Shown here: in pieces, positions 1 through 8,486 of the stretch
Position numbering within the stretch: position 1 is the stretch's first letter
Layout of the letters: each line of letters begins with the position of its first letter
From: an uncultured Paraburkholderia sp.
Lineage (GTDB): Bacteria > Pseudomonadota > Gammaproteobacteria > Burkholderiales > Burkholderiaceae
Length of the DNA stretch: 64,000 nucleotides
Direction of reading: 5' to 3'
NCBI GenBank assembly: GCA_940746715.1
Contig: CALNWN010000003.1
Coordinates: 310,001-374,000, forward strand
Notes under the pieces: model-generated
What the model was told of the DNA's origin: nothing
What the model saw: only the letters and a program-made list of their open reading frames with translations
The model's database searches: none
Translations under genes and position numbers: made by a program

Positions 1-148
1 CCCGGTTCTGACAGGTGCTAGCGTCGGGTTCTCGTATGGGCTCACCGTGTTGATGCCGGTTTTTGCGATTGCCGGAATCGCCTCTGCTCGCCGGCTCAAG
101 AGGCGCAATCCCAGTGCGTTCGACGCACTGGGCAACTCGCGGCTCTAA
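1..148 (+). CDS. MFS transporter, C-terminal end (partial)
   Basis: The window opens inside a plus-strand reading frame that ends with TAA at 146-148. The last 48 residues contain one hydrophobic helix (FSYGLTVLMPVFAIAGIAS) followed by a short basic tail (ARRLKRR). This is the usual end of a major facilitator permease: final membrane helix, then a positively charged cytoplasmic tail. The family call is inference from this tail alone, and any 12-TM permease would look similar. A perfect 13-bp tandem duplication (142-154 and 155-167) spans the stop codon. Confidence 0.45.
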   Translation, partial: PVLTGASVGFSYGLTVLMPVFAIAGIASARRLKRRNPSAFDALGNSRL

Positions 149-167
149 CCCACCGCTCTAACCCACC
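142..167. repeat. 13-bp perfect tandem duplication
   Basis: GCTCTAACCCACC occurs twice without a gap. The first copy carries the TAA stop of the upstream permease gene and the second lies just after it. It is one of a series of short perfect tandem duplications in this window. Confidence 0.8.
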
Positions 168-314
168 GCGTAGCGACTGATTCGTTCCCGCTGCTTGTAC
201 GCCAGATGAGGACGCTCTGCGCCGTTCAGCGGGATGGGCTTTGCCCGCGGTTTGTCGCACCGGAGATCGAATTTCATTCGGGCTACAGGATTCTTGATAA
301 AGCAGAGGTAGAAA

Positions 315-1529
315 GTGAAAGGTAAAGCGAGATATGCCGCCGTGCGCGCCATGCTGTTCGGCGCGGCGGTTCACGACGCACACGCGCAAAGCAGCGTGAC
401 GTTGTATGGATCGGTGGATGCGGGGGTTCTCTACTCGACCAACCAGCAGGTCACCGACGCGAGCGGTGCCGTGCACGGCGGGCATGCGGTACAGCTTGGA
501 GGCGGTTATCTGATGCCGTCCAGGTGGGGGCTCATGGGGAACGAGGATCTGGGAGGAGGCTTTAAAGCGATGTTCGCGCTCGAGAACCAGTTCCTGACCG
601 GAAACGGCGCGATGCTGCAGAACGGCGCGCTCTTCAGCCGCCAAGCGTGGGTCGGTCTGCGAGACGATCGGTACGGCACCCTCAGCCTCGGTCGGCAATA
701 CGATTCGTACTCCGACTTTCTCGGGGTCTATGCGTCGAGCAACGCGTGGTCGACACTCTACGGGTCGCACTTTGGTGATGTCGATAACCTCAATGAAGCG
801 TTCAACATGAACAACGCCGTGAAGTTCACAAGCGTCGACTTCAGCGGGTTCACTTTCGGCGGCACGTTCAGTCTGGGCGGCCAGGCCGGCAATTTCAGCG
901 CACGGCGCGGCTATGCAGTTGCCGCGGCCTATACCCATGGCCCCGTGTCGGTGAGCGCCGGTTATCTCGCTCTCAACAATCCGCTCGATGTCGCGCTCGG
1001 CGGGACCTCCGGCTACATTGGCGACTTTGCCTGCAGCAACGCGGCGGCGATGTACTGCAATCTGCAGAATGCCCGCACCATGAAGGAGGTAGGTGTTGGC
1101 GGATCGATTACGTTAGGCGAGGCGATGGTCGCGCTCGTCTATACGCACACGAAGCTCGAAAAAAGCGCGTACTTCGCGAGCAGCGCACGTCCTGACGGAG
1201 CAGACGTGACTTTCGATATCGCCAAATTGAACACCACGTACAACCTGACGCCGGCATGGACGCTTGGAGCTGCGTACATCTTCAACCACGCGCGCGTTGA
1301 AGGCGGCGGTTCGACACGCTTGCATCAGGTCAACCTGGGCGCGACCTATGCGCTGTCGAAGCGCACGGCACTGTACGGCGTCGCGATCGGGCAGGTAGCC
1401 TCCGGGCGGGGACTCGGTATCGACCCTGCGACCGGCGGCACGGCAAATTACGCGCAGATTCCGAACCTCGTGAACAGCAATTCGAATCGCCAGCTCGCGT
1501 TAATGGCGGGACTCAGGGTGATGTTCTGA
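315..1529 (+). CDS. Gram-negative porin (OmpC-like)
   Basis: Protein of 404 residues in the Burkholderiales trimeric porin family, a 16-strand outer-membrane barrel for passive diffusion of small hydrophilic solutes. Visible marks are the mature start AQSSVTLYGSVDAGVLYS, the early strand motif RWGLMGNEDLGGGFKAMFAL, the FSRQAWVGLRDDRYGTLSLGRQYD stretch split over adjacent strands, and the terminal strand ending in VMF with a C-terminal phenylalanine, the usual outer-membrane assembly signal. The signal peptide is poor: MKGKARYAAVRAMLFGAAVH has an arginine inside its short hydrophobic core, unlike the clean signal of the second porin at 14548. Either the export signal is degenerating or the start is imperfectly placed. 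The FAD oxidoreductase gene starts about 170 bp downstream on the same strand. Confidence 0.9.
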   Translation: MKGKARYAAVRAMLFGAAVHDAHAQSSVTLYGSVDAGVLYSTNQQVTDASGAVHGGHAVQLGGGYLMPSRWGLMGNEDLGGGFKAMFALENQFLTGNGAMLQNGALFSRQAWVGLRDDRYGTLSLGRQYDSYSDFLGVYASSNAWSTLYGSHFGDVDNLNEAFNMNNAVKFTSVDFSGFTFGGTFSLGGQAGNFSARRGYAVAAAYTHGPVSVSAGYLALNNPLDVALGGTSGYIGDFACSNAAAMYCNLQNARTMKEVGVGGSITLGEAMVALVYTHTKLEKSAYFASSARPDGADVTFDIAKLNTTYNLTPAWTLGAAYIFNHARVEGGGSTRLHQVNLGATYALSKRTALYGVAIGQVASGRGLGIDPATGGTANYAQIPNLVNSNSNRQLALMAGLRVMF

Positions 1530-1700
1530 GACGGCGGATCCCGCGCGGGAAACAACGAGGCGAGCAGAGCGCTTTTGTTTCGGTCGAGCGGCTGCCGATT
1601 TGTGATAACGGCGTGGGTTCTGTCTGCTTAAGATCGTTTGCCATCAGGATTGTGCGGGTCGTTGCAGGCCCGCATGCTTTCGAAACAGACGGGATGCGCA

Positions 1701-3002
1701 ATGCACACGGACGAAACGCCGACGTACTACACGGCAACCAGGAAATACGATTTGAGTTTCCAGTCGCTCGACGGCGATATTGAAACAGACGTGGTGATCG
1801 TCGGCGGCGGATTTTCCGGGATTCACACGGCGCTCGAGCTGGCAGAGCAGGGTGTGACCGACACCGTCGTTCTCGAAGGGCGCTACCTGGGATATGGCGG
1901 CACGGGACGCAACGGTGGACAGGTCATGGCCGGGATCGGACACGATCTCGATGCCATTAAGGCCGATGTTGGCGAAGAGGGCCTGCGGGCGGTATTCGCG
2001 CTCAGCGACCTGGGACCGCAGATCATGCGTGACCGCATCGCCAAATACAACATCGATGCGGACTTCCGCAGCGGATACGGCTATCTCGCCTATAACGCGC
2101 GCCAGGCGAAAACCCTGCGCAGCTGGGAGAAGGAATTCAAGTCGCTTGGCTCGCCGTACGAAATACGTTTTATGGAAGGGCGCGACGTCACGCAGATCGT
2201 CGGTTCCGGCGTCTATGAGGCCGCGCTGCTGCATATGGGAGGTGGGCATGTGCATTCGCTCAATCTGTTGCTTGGCGAGGCCAAGGCGATTTCGGAAATC
2301 TACGGCGTCAGCATTTTCGAATACAGCCCGGCGCTGGAGATGACCTATGGCGACCGGATCCGAGTCAGAACAGCAAAGGGATCGGTAAGCGCGCGCAAGC
2401 TGGTGTGGGCCGTAGACGGATTCAATAACCGGATCGAGCCGGAGTTGCATCGCAGCACGATCAACGTGTATGCATTCAACTCGGTGACAGAACCGCTGAG
2501 CAAGGAACTGATCAAGCAGATCAGCCCGATTCGCGGTGCGTATAGCGATATCCGGCCGATCATCAATTACTACCGGGTGACGAACGATAACCGGCTGATG
2601 TTCGGTTCGTCGACGCAGGTGATTGAACGCGTACCCGCCGATCTCAAGCAATGGAACCGGCGCTTGATGCTGGAGGTATTTCCGTACCTGCACGACGTCC
2701 GTATCGATCTCGCGTGGGGCGGTCCTATGGCTACAACGCGCAACCTTTTTCCACAGATCGGCTCTTTGCCGGAACACGGCAACGTCTTCTTCGTACAGGG
2801 CTATTCAGGCTTCGGCGTCACGCCGAGCCAGATCATCTGCAAGATTTTTGCGGAGGGTATCCTCGGCGGCTCGGAGCGGTATCGACTGATCAGCGCGATA
2901 GGTCGCGCGGAAATCAGCGGCAAGGACCGCTATCGCGCGTTGCTCGTCAGCCTGGGCAAGGCGCTTCACCAGATCTCCGGCTACTGGAATGGACGCCGTT
3001 GA
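1701..3002 (+). CDS. FAD-dependent amine/amino-acid oxidoreductase (DAO family, PuuB/OrdL-like)
   Basis: Protein of 433 residues. The N-terminal dinucleotide fold is marked by VVIVGGGFSGIHTALELAEQ near residue 35, followed by the GYGGTGRNGGQVMAGIG flavin-binding loop typical of the PuuB/OrdL subgroup of D-amino-acid-oxidase-like enzymes. The C-terminal part has the FFVQGYSGFGVTPSQII motif that closes the FAD site. Family members oxidise secondary amines or gamma-glutamyl-putrescine to an aldehyde plus H2O2, but the substrate cannot be read from sequence. I chose the ATG at 1701 (MHTDETPTYY) rather than the in-frame codon at 1638, because homologues begin about 35 residues before the GxGxxG motif. 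A cupin gene follows after 34 bp, suggesting co-transcription. The frame is intact. Confidence 0.85.
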   Translation: MHTDETPTYYTATRKYDLSFQSLDGDIETDVVIVGGGFSGIHTALELAEQGVTDTVVLEGRYLGYGGTGRNGGQVMAGIGHDLDAIKADVGEEGLRAVFALSDLGPQIMRDRIAKYNIDADFRSGYGYLAYNARQAKTLRSWEKEFKSLGSPYEIRFMEGRDVTQIVGSGVYEAALLHMGGGHVHSLNLLLGEAKAISEIYGVSIFEYSPALEMTYGDRIRVRTAKGSVSARKLVWAVDGFNNRIEPELHRSTINVYAFNSVTEPLSKELIKQISPIRGAYSDIRPIINYYRVTNDNRLMFGSSTQVIERVPADLKQWNRRLMLEVFPYLHDVRIDLAWGGPMATTRNLFPQIGSLPEHGNVFFVQGYSGFGVTPSQIICKIFAEGILGGSERYRLISAIGRAEISGKDRYRALLVSLGKALHQISGYWNGRR

Positions 3003-3036
3003 GTTCCATTCTCTTTTCGACACAGGATTTTTTATC

Positions 3037-3405
3037 ATGAGTCTGACCATCATCGATCGCGGTATGACGATCGCACATCTTCATCCGTGGGGCAGTCTGA
3101 GCAAGCTCGGTGCCGAGATTCTTGAGGGGGGAGACGTAGAGGCGTATGGCGACGCGACGCACGGCGCGCCCACCGATCCCATCAACGCGGGCTATTTCGG
3201 TACGTCGAAAGGCACATACCGCCTCGTGTACCCGTTCAGTGAACAGGCAACGATCCTGCAGGGAGAAGTGCGTATCACGGACGAGTCGACCGGGCAAAGC
3301 GCGCTATTCCGTGCCGGCGATTCCTGGTTTGTGGAAAAGGGAACGCCTACGCTATGGGAAGTGTTAAGCGACAGCTTTACGAAACACTACCTGGCGTTTT
3401 CGTGA
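3037..3405 (+). CDS. Cupin domain protein (DUF861/Cupin_3 type)
   Basis: Small protein of 122 residues. The second half folds as a single cupin: YRLVYPFSEQATILQGEVRI, then ALFRAGDSWFVEKGTPTLWEV, matching the Cupin_3 pattern of (S)-ureidoglycine-aminohydrolase-like and EutQ-like small cupins. Such proteins often accompany amine or amino-acid oxidases of the DAO family, as here, where it lies 34 bp behind the FAD enzyme. The ATG at 3037 (MSLTIIDRG) is preferred over an upstream in-frame ATG at 2989 that overlaps the oxidoreductase. No classical metal-ligand His cluster is obvious, so a binding or sensor role is as likely as catalysis. This is inference. Confidence 0.8.
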   Translation: MSLTIIDRGMTIAHLHPWGSLSKLGAEILEGGDVEAYGDATHGAPTDPINAGYFGTSKGTYRLVYPFSEQATILQGEVRITDESTGQSALFRAGDSWFVEKGTPTLWEVLSDSFTKHYLAFS

Positions 3406-3534
3406 TGGCGCCTCACCCTCACCTCCCAGCCGCATGGCAAAGGGTTGTGAACAGTAGAAGACAGACTGCGAATAGCGTTGTTCTCATGTCGTGTCCTGTG
3501 CGATTGGCGGCGCAGCACCGCAACGGCGCCATCC

Positions 3535-3574
3535 ATAAAAACAAAGCCCCAGCGGCACGTCGCCGCTAGGGCTT
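3535..3574 (-). terminator. Rho-independent terminator of the MFS operon, with a stem mismatch
   Basis: Read on the minus strand, the arms GCCGCTAGGGCTT and AAGCCCCAGCGGC (plus-strand 3562-3574 and 3544-3556) form a hairpin followed by TGTTTTTATGG. It lies 24 bp past the stop of the MFS gene at 3598. The stem has one A/C mismatch. A G in place of that A would pair perfectly, so CTGG appears to have changed to CTAG. Confidence 0.75.
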
Positions 3575-3597
3575 CAACATCAGCAACCTGCTTCAAC

Positions 3598-4917
3598 TCA
3601 CCGGTTGACGATCCGCGCCGGCACGCTGATCGCCAGCAAACCGCCCAAGACCATAAACGCCGCGAGCATATACATGCCGGAATCGTTAGCGGCGGTCGCC
3701 TGCTTAAGCCAGCCCACAGCATACGGACTCAGGAACCCGGCGAGATTGCCGATCGAATTGATCATCGCGATGCCGGCCGCCGCGCCCGTTCCCGCCAGAA
3801 TCGCCGTCGGCAAACTCCAGAAGAGCGGCAACGTAGTCAGAATGCCCATGGTTGCGAGCGTGAGAGCAGCCATCGCCAGCAAGGTATTCTGCGCCCAGAC
3901 CACCGAGAGCACGAGCCCGATCGCCCCTGCAAACGCGGGCAGTGCGATGTGCCAGCGCCGCTCGCGCGTGCGGTCCGCGCTGCGCGTGACGAGCACCATT
4001 GCGATCACCGCCGCCGCGAACGGAATCGCCGAGAGCAGCCCAATCGCAAACGCATCCTTCACGCCGGTCGCCTTGATGATGGTCGGCAACCAGAAGCTCA
4101 CGCCATACAAACCCATCACGAACGAAAAGTAAGTGAGGCTCAGCATCAGCACGCGGCCGCTCGTCAGCACTTGGCGGATCGGCATGTCGTGCTTGGTGGC
4201 TTCTTCGGCGGAAACGTGGCGCTGCAGGAGTTCCTGTTCTTCCTTCGTCAGCCATTTTGCTTTCGCAATGCGGTCGTCGAGCGCGAAGAACACCAGAATG
4301 CCGACCAGCACCGAAGGCACGCCTTCGAGCAGAAACAGCCACTGCCAGCCATGCCAGCCGTTCACGCCGTTGAACGTCTTGAGGATATAGCCCGAGACCG
4401 GCCCGCCGATCACGCCCGACAGTGCAATCGCCGTCATGAACCACGTCGTCATGCGCCCGCGCCGATGCGCCGGATACCAGTAGGTGAGGTAAAGAATAAT
4501 GCCGGGAAAGAAGCCCGCTTCGGCAATGCCGAGCAGAAAGCGCATCACGTAAAACATGGTCGGCGTGGTGACGAACATCGTCAACATGGAGATCACGCCC
4601 CACGACACCATGATCCGCGCAATCCACACCCGCGCGCCCACCTTGTGCAGGATCACATTGCTTGGGATCTCGAAGAAAAAATAGCCGACGAAGAAAATGC
4701 CTGCGCCGAAGCCGTAAACAGCATCGCTCAAGCCGAGGTCGCTCGTCATTTGCAGCTTCGCGAAGCCGACGTTCACGCGGTCCAGATACGCGACCACGGA
4801 GCAGAGCATGAGAAGCGGCGCGAGCCGCCAGTTGACCTTGCGGTAGGTCGCCTCCTCGAACGTGGAAGGCGGCGCACCCGCGCCGGGATGGTGGAGCGGA
4901 TCTGCGGGACTAGCCAT
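3598..4917 (-). CDS. MFS transporter, anion:cation symporter (ACS) family
   Basis: Protein of 439 residues with 12 predicted membrane helices and no signal peptide. Diagnostic motifs of the ACS/phthalate-tartrate-glucarate branch are RVNVGFAKLQM after helix 1, YFFFEIPSNVILHKVGARVW in helix 2/loop 2-3, and RFLLGIAEAGFFPGIILYLTYWYP at helices 4-5. Members import organic anions such as aromatic acids, sugar acids or tartrate. It is the last gene of a minus-strand operon behind an aldehyde dehydrogenase and a short-chain dehydrogenase, which points to uptake of an oxidisable carboxylate or alcohol. That link is inference. The frame is intact, whereas both upstream genes are damaged. A terminator lies just downstream. 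Confidence 0.88.
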   Translation of the reverse strand: MASPADPLHHPGAGAPPSTFEEATYRKVNWRLAPLLMLCSVVAYLDRVNVGFAKLQMTSDLGLSDAVYGFGAGIFFVGYFFFEIPSNVILHKVGARVWIARIMVSWGVISMLTMFVTTPTMFYVMRFLLGIAEAGFFPGIILYLTYWYPAHRRGRMTTWFMTAIALSGVIGGPVSGYILKTFNGVNGWHGWQWLFLLEGVPSVLVGILVFFALDDRIAKAKWLTKEEQELLQRHVSAEEATKHDMPIRQVLTSGRVLMLSLTYFSFVMGLYGVSFWLPTIIKATGVKDAFAIGLLSAIPFAAAVIAMVLVTRSADRTRERRWHIALPAFAGAIGLVLSVVWAQNTLLAMAALTLATMGILTTLPLFWSLPTAILAGTGAAAGIAMINSIGNLAGFLSPYAVGWLKQATAANDSGMYMLAAFMVLGGLLAISVPARIVNR

Positions 4918-5104
4918 GGTGTCTCCTCTTTTCTTGTGGAATTGAAGTACCGCGTCGATCGATTCTAGCCGTGCGGCGCGGCTCGCACGTCAATCAGATA
5001 CCGGGGGAAAACACTGAGCCCGGCAAGCGCCGGGCATGAACGGCGCTTGCTCAGGAGCGCATCGGCAAACGCAAGCAAGCGCCGGCGGAACGCGCCATGC
5101 ACCG

Positions 5105-5862
5105 CTACACGCAGCGCCCGCCGTCCACTTCCAGACACACGCCCGTGAGAACTCGGCTTCGTCCGAAGCCAGATACAGCGCGGCGCTGGCAATGTCCTGC
5201 GGCGTCGAGAAGCGGCCGAGCGGAATGCCGGCGAGAAAGCGCTTGCGGTTCTCAGGCGTATCTTCGACGCCCATGAATTCCGACAGCAGCGCCGTTTCGC
5301 CGATCACCGGATTCACGCAGTTCACGCGGATGCGGTCGGGCCCGAGTTCCACGGCAAGCGACTTGCTCGCGATGATCACTGCGCCCTTGCTGCCGTTGTA
5401 CCAGACGAGCCCCGGCCGCGGCCGCACGCCCGCCGTGGACGCGATATTGATGAAGCTGCCGCCGCCTTGCTCCCGGAAATACGGCACGAACTCTTGCACG
5501 CTCCAGTAGATGCTCTTCACGTTCACCGCATAGACGCGGTCGAACTCCGCCTCCGTGACTTCGAGCACCGGCTTGTTGCGATGCGTGGTGCCCGCGTTGT
5601 TGACGACGATCTGCACGCTGCCGAAGTCTTCCAGCGCCGCCTCGCGCAGCTTCTGCCAGTCCTCGCGTTGCGCGACGTTGCCCGCGACCGCAATCGCCTT
5701 GCCGCCCGCCAGCGCAATCTCGCTCGCGACGCGCTCGGCGGCCGGCCCGTTCAGATCGTTGACCACGACATTCGCGCCTTCGCGCGCGTAAGTCTTCGCG
5801 ATGCCTTCGCCGAAACCCGAGCCGCCACCCGTGACGATGGCGGTTTTACCTGTCAACCGCAT
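5105..5862 (-). pseudogene. SDR family oxidoreductase, frameshifted near its C terminus
   Basis: Short-chain dehydrogenase of about 252 residues when repaired. It shows the cofactor loop TGGGSGFGEGIAKTYAREG, the NNAG motif, catalytic Ser in INIASTAG and the YNGSK active-site pair. Near plus-strand 5148 one C of a TTCCTC sequence is missing, so the frame passes from YLASDEAEF into nonsense and runs to 4990. With the base restored the protein ends TGVCLEVDGGRCV and stops with TAG at 5105-5107, the normal end for this family. It sits between the ALDH and MFS genes on the same strand and probably oxidises an alcohol of the same pathway. The lesion removes only the last 15 or so residues, but those close the substrate pocket. 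Confidence 0.85.
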
Positions 5863-5877
5863 AATGTCTCCGCTGTT

Positions 5878-5907
5878 TATGTTGTGACGTTGTATGTTGT
5901 GACGTTG
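5878..5907. repeat. 15-bp perfect tandem duplication upstream of the SDR gene
   Basis: TATGTTGTGACGTTG occurs twice back to back, 16 bp upstream of the SDR start codon, in the gap between ALDH and SDR. It displaces the ribosome-binding region relative to the upstream gene but does not touch a reading frame. Confidence 0.85.
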
Positions 5908-5945
5908 CGACTTGGTGAACCATGAAGCGACAACCCGCGCACGAC

Positions 5946-7385
5946 CTAGCCGTGCCGGATCGCAATAGTCTTCAGCACGGTGAAGCCATACAGCGCCTCG
6001 AAGCCTTTCTCGCGCCCATGGCCCGAATGCTTGACGCCGCCAAACGGCAATTCCACGCCGCCGCCCGCGCCATAGTTGTTGATGAACACCTGCCCCGAGC
6101 GGATGCGTCGCGCAAGACGCATCTGCCTTGCGCCGTCGCGTGTCCAGATGCCGGCCACGAGGCCGAATTGCGTGCCGTTGGCGAGTGCGAGTGCTTCGTC
6201 CTCGTCGCTGAAGGACATGGCGGCCAGCACGGGGCCGAACACTTCGTCGCGCGCGAGACGGTGGCTCGCGGGCACATCGCGCAACAAGGTGGGCGCCTGA
6301 TAGAAGCCGCTTTCCGGCGCTTCGGGAATCACTTCGCCGTGCGCGGCCATCGCAATGCCGTCGTGCTGCGCGTCCGACAGAAAGTCCCGCACGCGCCGTT
6401 GCTGCTTCGCGTTGATGAGCGGCCCGCAATCCAGGTCGGCATGCGAAGGGCCGACGCACAGCGCATTGAAAGCACCGCTCAGCCGGTCGAGCAGCGGCTC
6501 GTAAATGGCGCGATCGATCATCACGCGGCTGCCCGCCGAGCACGTTTGCCCGGCGTTCTGCACGATGGCCGAGACGAGCACGGGCAGCGCGGCGTCGAGA
6601 TCCGCATCGGCGAAAACGATTTGCGGGGACTTGCCGCCCAGCTCCAGCGTGACCGGCACGTGGTTCTCAGCGGCCATTTGCGTGACGAGCTTGCCGGTTT
6701 CGGGCGAACCGGTGAACGAAATATGGTCGATGCCCGGATGACGCGCGAGCGCCGCGCCGGCGTCGTGTCAATAGCCGGTGACGACATTCAGCGCACCCGC
6801 GGGCAGGCCCGCTTCGGCCGCCAGTTCGGCGACGCGCAGCACCGACAGACACGCGTCCTCGGCAGGTTTGACGACGCAGGCGTTGCCCACGGCGAGCGCC
6901 GCGCCGACGCTGCGTCCGAATATCTGCATCGGATAGTTCCACGGCACGATGTGGCCGGTCACGCTGTGCGGCTCGCGGATCGTCATGACCGTGTAGCCGG
7001 CTTGGTAGGGCAGCGTTTCGCCGTGAAGCTTGTCCGCCGCGCCCGCGTGGAACTCGAAGTAGCGCACGAGCGCCGCGGAATCCGCGCGCGCCTGCTTGAG
7101 CGGCTTGCCGGTGTCGCGCGCTTCGAGCTGCGCCAGTTCTTCCTGATGCGCGGCGACGAGCATGGAGAGCCGGTACAGCACGCGTCCGCGTTCGGCCGCG
7201 CTGGCCGCGCCCTAGGCGCCTTCAAAGGCGCGGCGGGCGGCGTGCACGGCGGCGTCGATATCCGCCGCGGTGCCGCGCGCGAGTTGAGTGAACGGCTTGC
7301 CGTCCGAGGGATCGAGCACGGCGATCGTCTCGCCGCCTGAGGCAGCGGCCCACTCGCCGCCGATGAAATGCCGGGCTTCTTGCAT
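5946..7385 (-). pseudogene. Aldehyde dehydrogenase with two in-frame stop codons
   Basis: An NAD(P)-dependent aldehyde dehydrogenase of 479 codons, starting MQEARHFIGGEW. Family marks are all present in one frame: IVPWNYPMQ, FTGSPETGK, the catalytic Glu in LELGGKSPQ, the catalytic Cys in NAGQTCSAGSR, and EVFGPVLA. Two stops interrupt it without any frame change. TAG at 7212-7214 follows RAFEGA, where the family has Trp (TGG). TGA at 6768-6770 follows NVVTGY, where Gly is usual. Two independent nonsense codons make a real pseudogene likely, and a single sequencing slip cannot explain both. It is the first gene of the ALDH-SDR-MFS operon. It ends IAIRHG with TAG at 5946. Confidence 0.85.
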
Positions 7386-7664
7386 GCAGACTCCTTGAGA
7401 GGTCGCGCAGCCTGCGCACGTTCGAACCAGCACGGAACCGAACGCCGTTGCGCGGTGTTCACAAACGAGAGACACAATCGAGAGACGCCAGACGATTATC
7501 GCGCCGATCCGCCGCGGGATGCCATCGGCCGATTGGCTATAATGGCGCATTCCGCACTGTCCGGCCGCAGCGCACCGTTCGAGGCGAGTTTCGCCGTATC
7601 GCTATCGCTTCGAGCCCGCGCGCCGCATGCCGTGCTCCGAATTCCATCTGACCAGAGAGCGCTC

Positions 7665-8192
7665 ATGAGCTTCAATAACGTCCCCGCAGGGAAAGACCTT
7701 CCGCAAGATTTCAACGTCATCATCGAAATCCCGGCGCAAAGCGACCCGGTGAAGTACGAAGCCGGCAAGGACCTGGGCCTGCTCGTCGTCGACCGTTTCA
7801 TCAGCACGGGCATGCGCTATCCGGCCAACTACGGCTTCATCCCGCAAACGCTGTCCGGCGACGGCGACCCGGTCGACGTGCTGGTCATCACGCCGTTCCC
7901 GCTGCTGGCCGGCTCGGTGGTGCGCGCACGCGCGCTCGGCATGCTGCAAATGACCGACGAATCGGGCGTGGACGCCAAGCTGATCGCCGTTCCGCACGAC
8001 AAGATCTGCCCGATGACCGCGAGCCTCAAGTCCATCGACGACGTGCCGGCTTACCTGAAGGACCAGATCAAGCACTTCTTCGAGCAATACAAGGCGCTGG
8101 AAAAGGGCAAGTGGGTGAAGGTCGAAGGCTGGGCCGACATCGACGCCGCGCACAAGGAAATCAGCGAAGGCGTGGCGAACTACAAGAAGTAA
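7665..8192 (+). CDS. ppa: Inorganic pyrophosphatase, family I
   Basis: Soluble cytoplasmic enzyme of 175 residues that hydrolyses pyrophosphate to phosphate and pulls biosynthetic reactions forward. Active-site signatures of bacterial family I enzymes are clear: the E-K pair in VIIEIPAQSDPVKYE, YPANYGFIPQT, the Asp-rich metal site GDGDPVDVLV, and K-rich KGKWVKVEGW near the end. The length fits the hexameric bacterial type. The ATG at 7665 is the first Met giving the family N terminus MSFNNVPAGKDLPQ. It is monocistronic, with a strong terminator 70 bp downstream. The gene is essential and intact, in contrast with its damaged neighbours. Confidence 0.98.
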   Translation: MSFNNVPAGKDLPQDFNVIIEIPAQSDPVKYEAGKDLGLLVVDRFISTGMRYPANYGFIPQTLSGDGDPVDVLVITPFPLLAGSVVRARALGMLQMTDESGVDAKLIAVPHDKICPMTASLKSIDDVPAYLKDQIKHFFEQYKALEKGKWVKVEGWADIDAAHKEISEGVANYKK

Positions 8193-8264
8193 CTCGCCGA
8201 TTTAAGTCGCCAAGGCGTCGGTCGGGCCGAGTCATCGGTTCGTTGATCGTGACGCATGCAGCAG

Positions 8265-8303
8265 AAAAAACCGCGCGAGCCTGCCAGGGTCGCGCGGTTT
8301 TTT
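8265..8303 (+). terminator. Rho-independent terminator after ppa
   Basis: Stem CCGCGCGA (8271-8278) pairs with TCGCGCGG (8290-8297), flanked by A6 and T6. The symmetrical A and T runs could let it work on both strands. Confidence 0.9.
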
Positions 8304-8486
8304 GTTGCGCCCCGGGCACGGCTGCCCGCAAAGCAGCGTCCAGCGTGGTGCACGCCCATATAGCCGAAACGCATCGCGCGGATGAACCAAAGCCATTTTT
8401 ATATCCAGGTGTAAACCCTTAAGATTCGTGGCTCGTGGTCGCCCCAGCAACCACTCACACGCCCGCTTCAGGAACCCACCGTCCGG

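Noticed and set aside
3478-4968. Plus-strand open frame of 496 codons
   Set aside because: It lies antisense to the clear MFS gene (3598-4917), is very rich in Arg/His/Gln and has no family motif. It is a GC-driven shadow frame.
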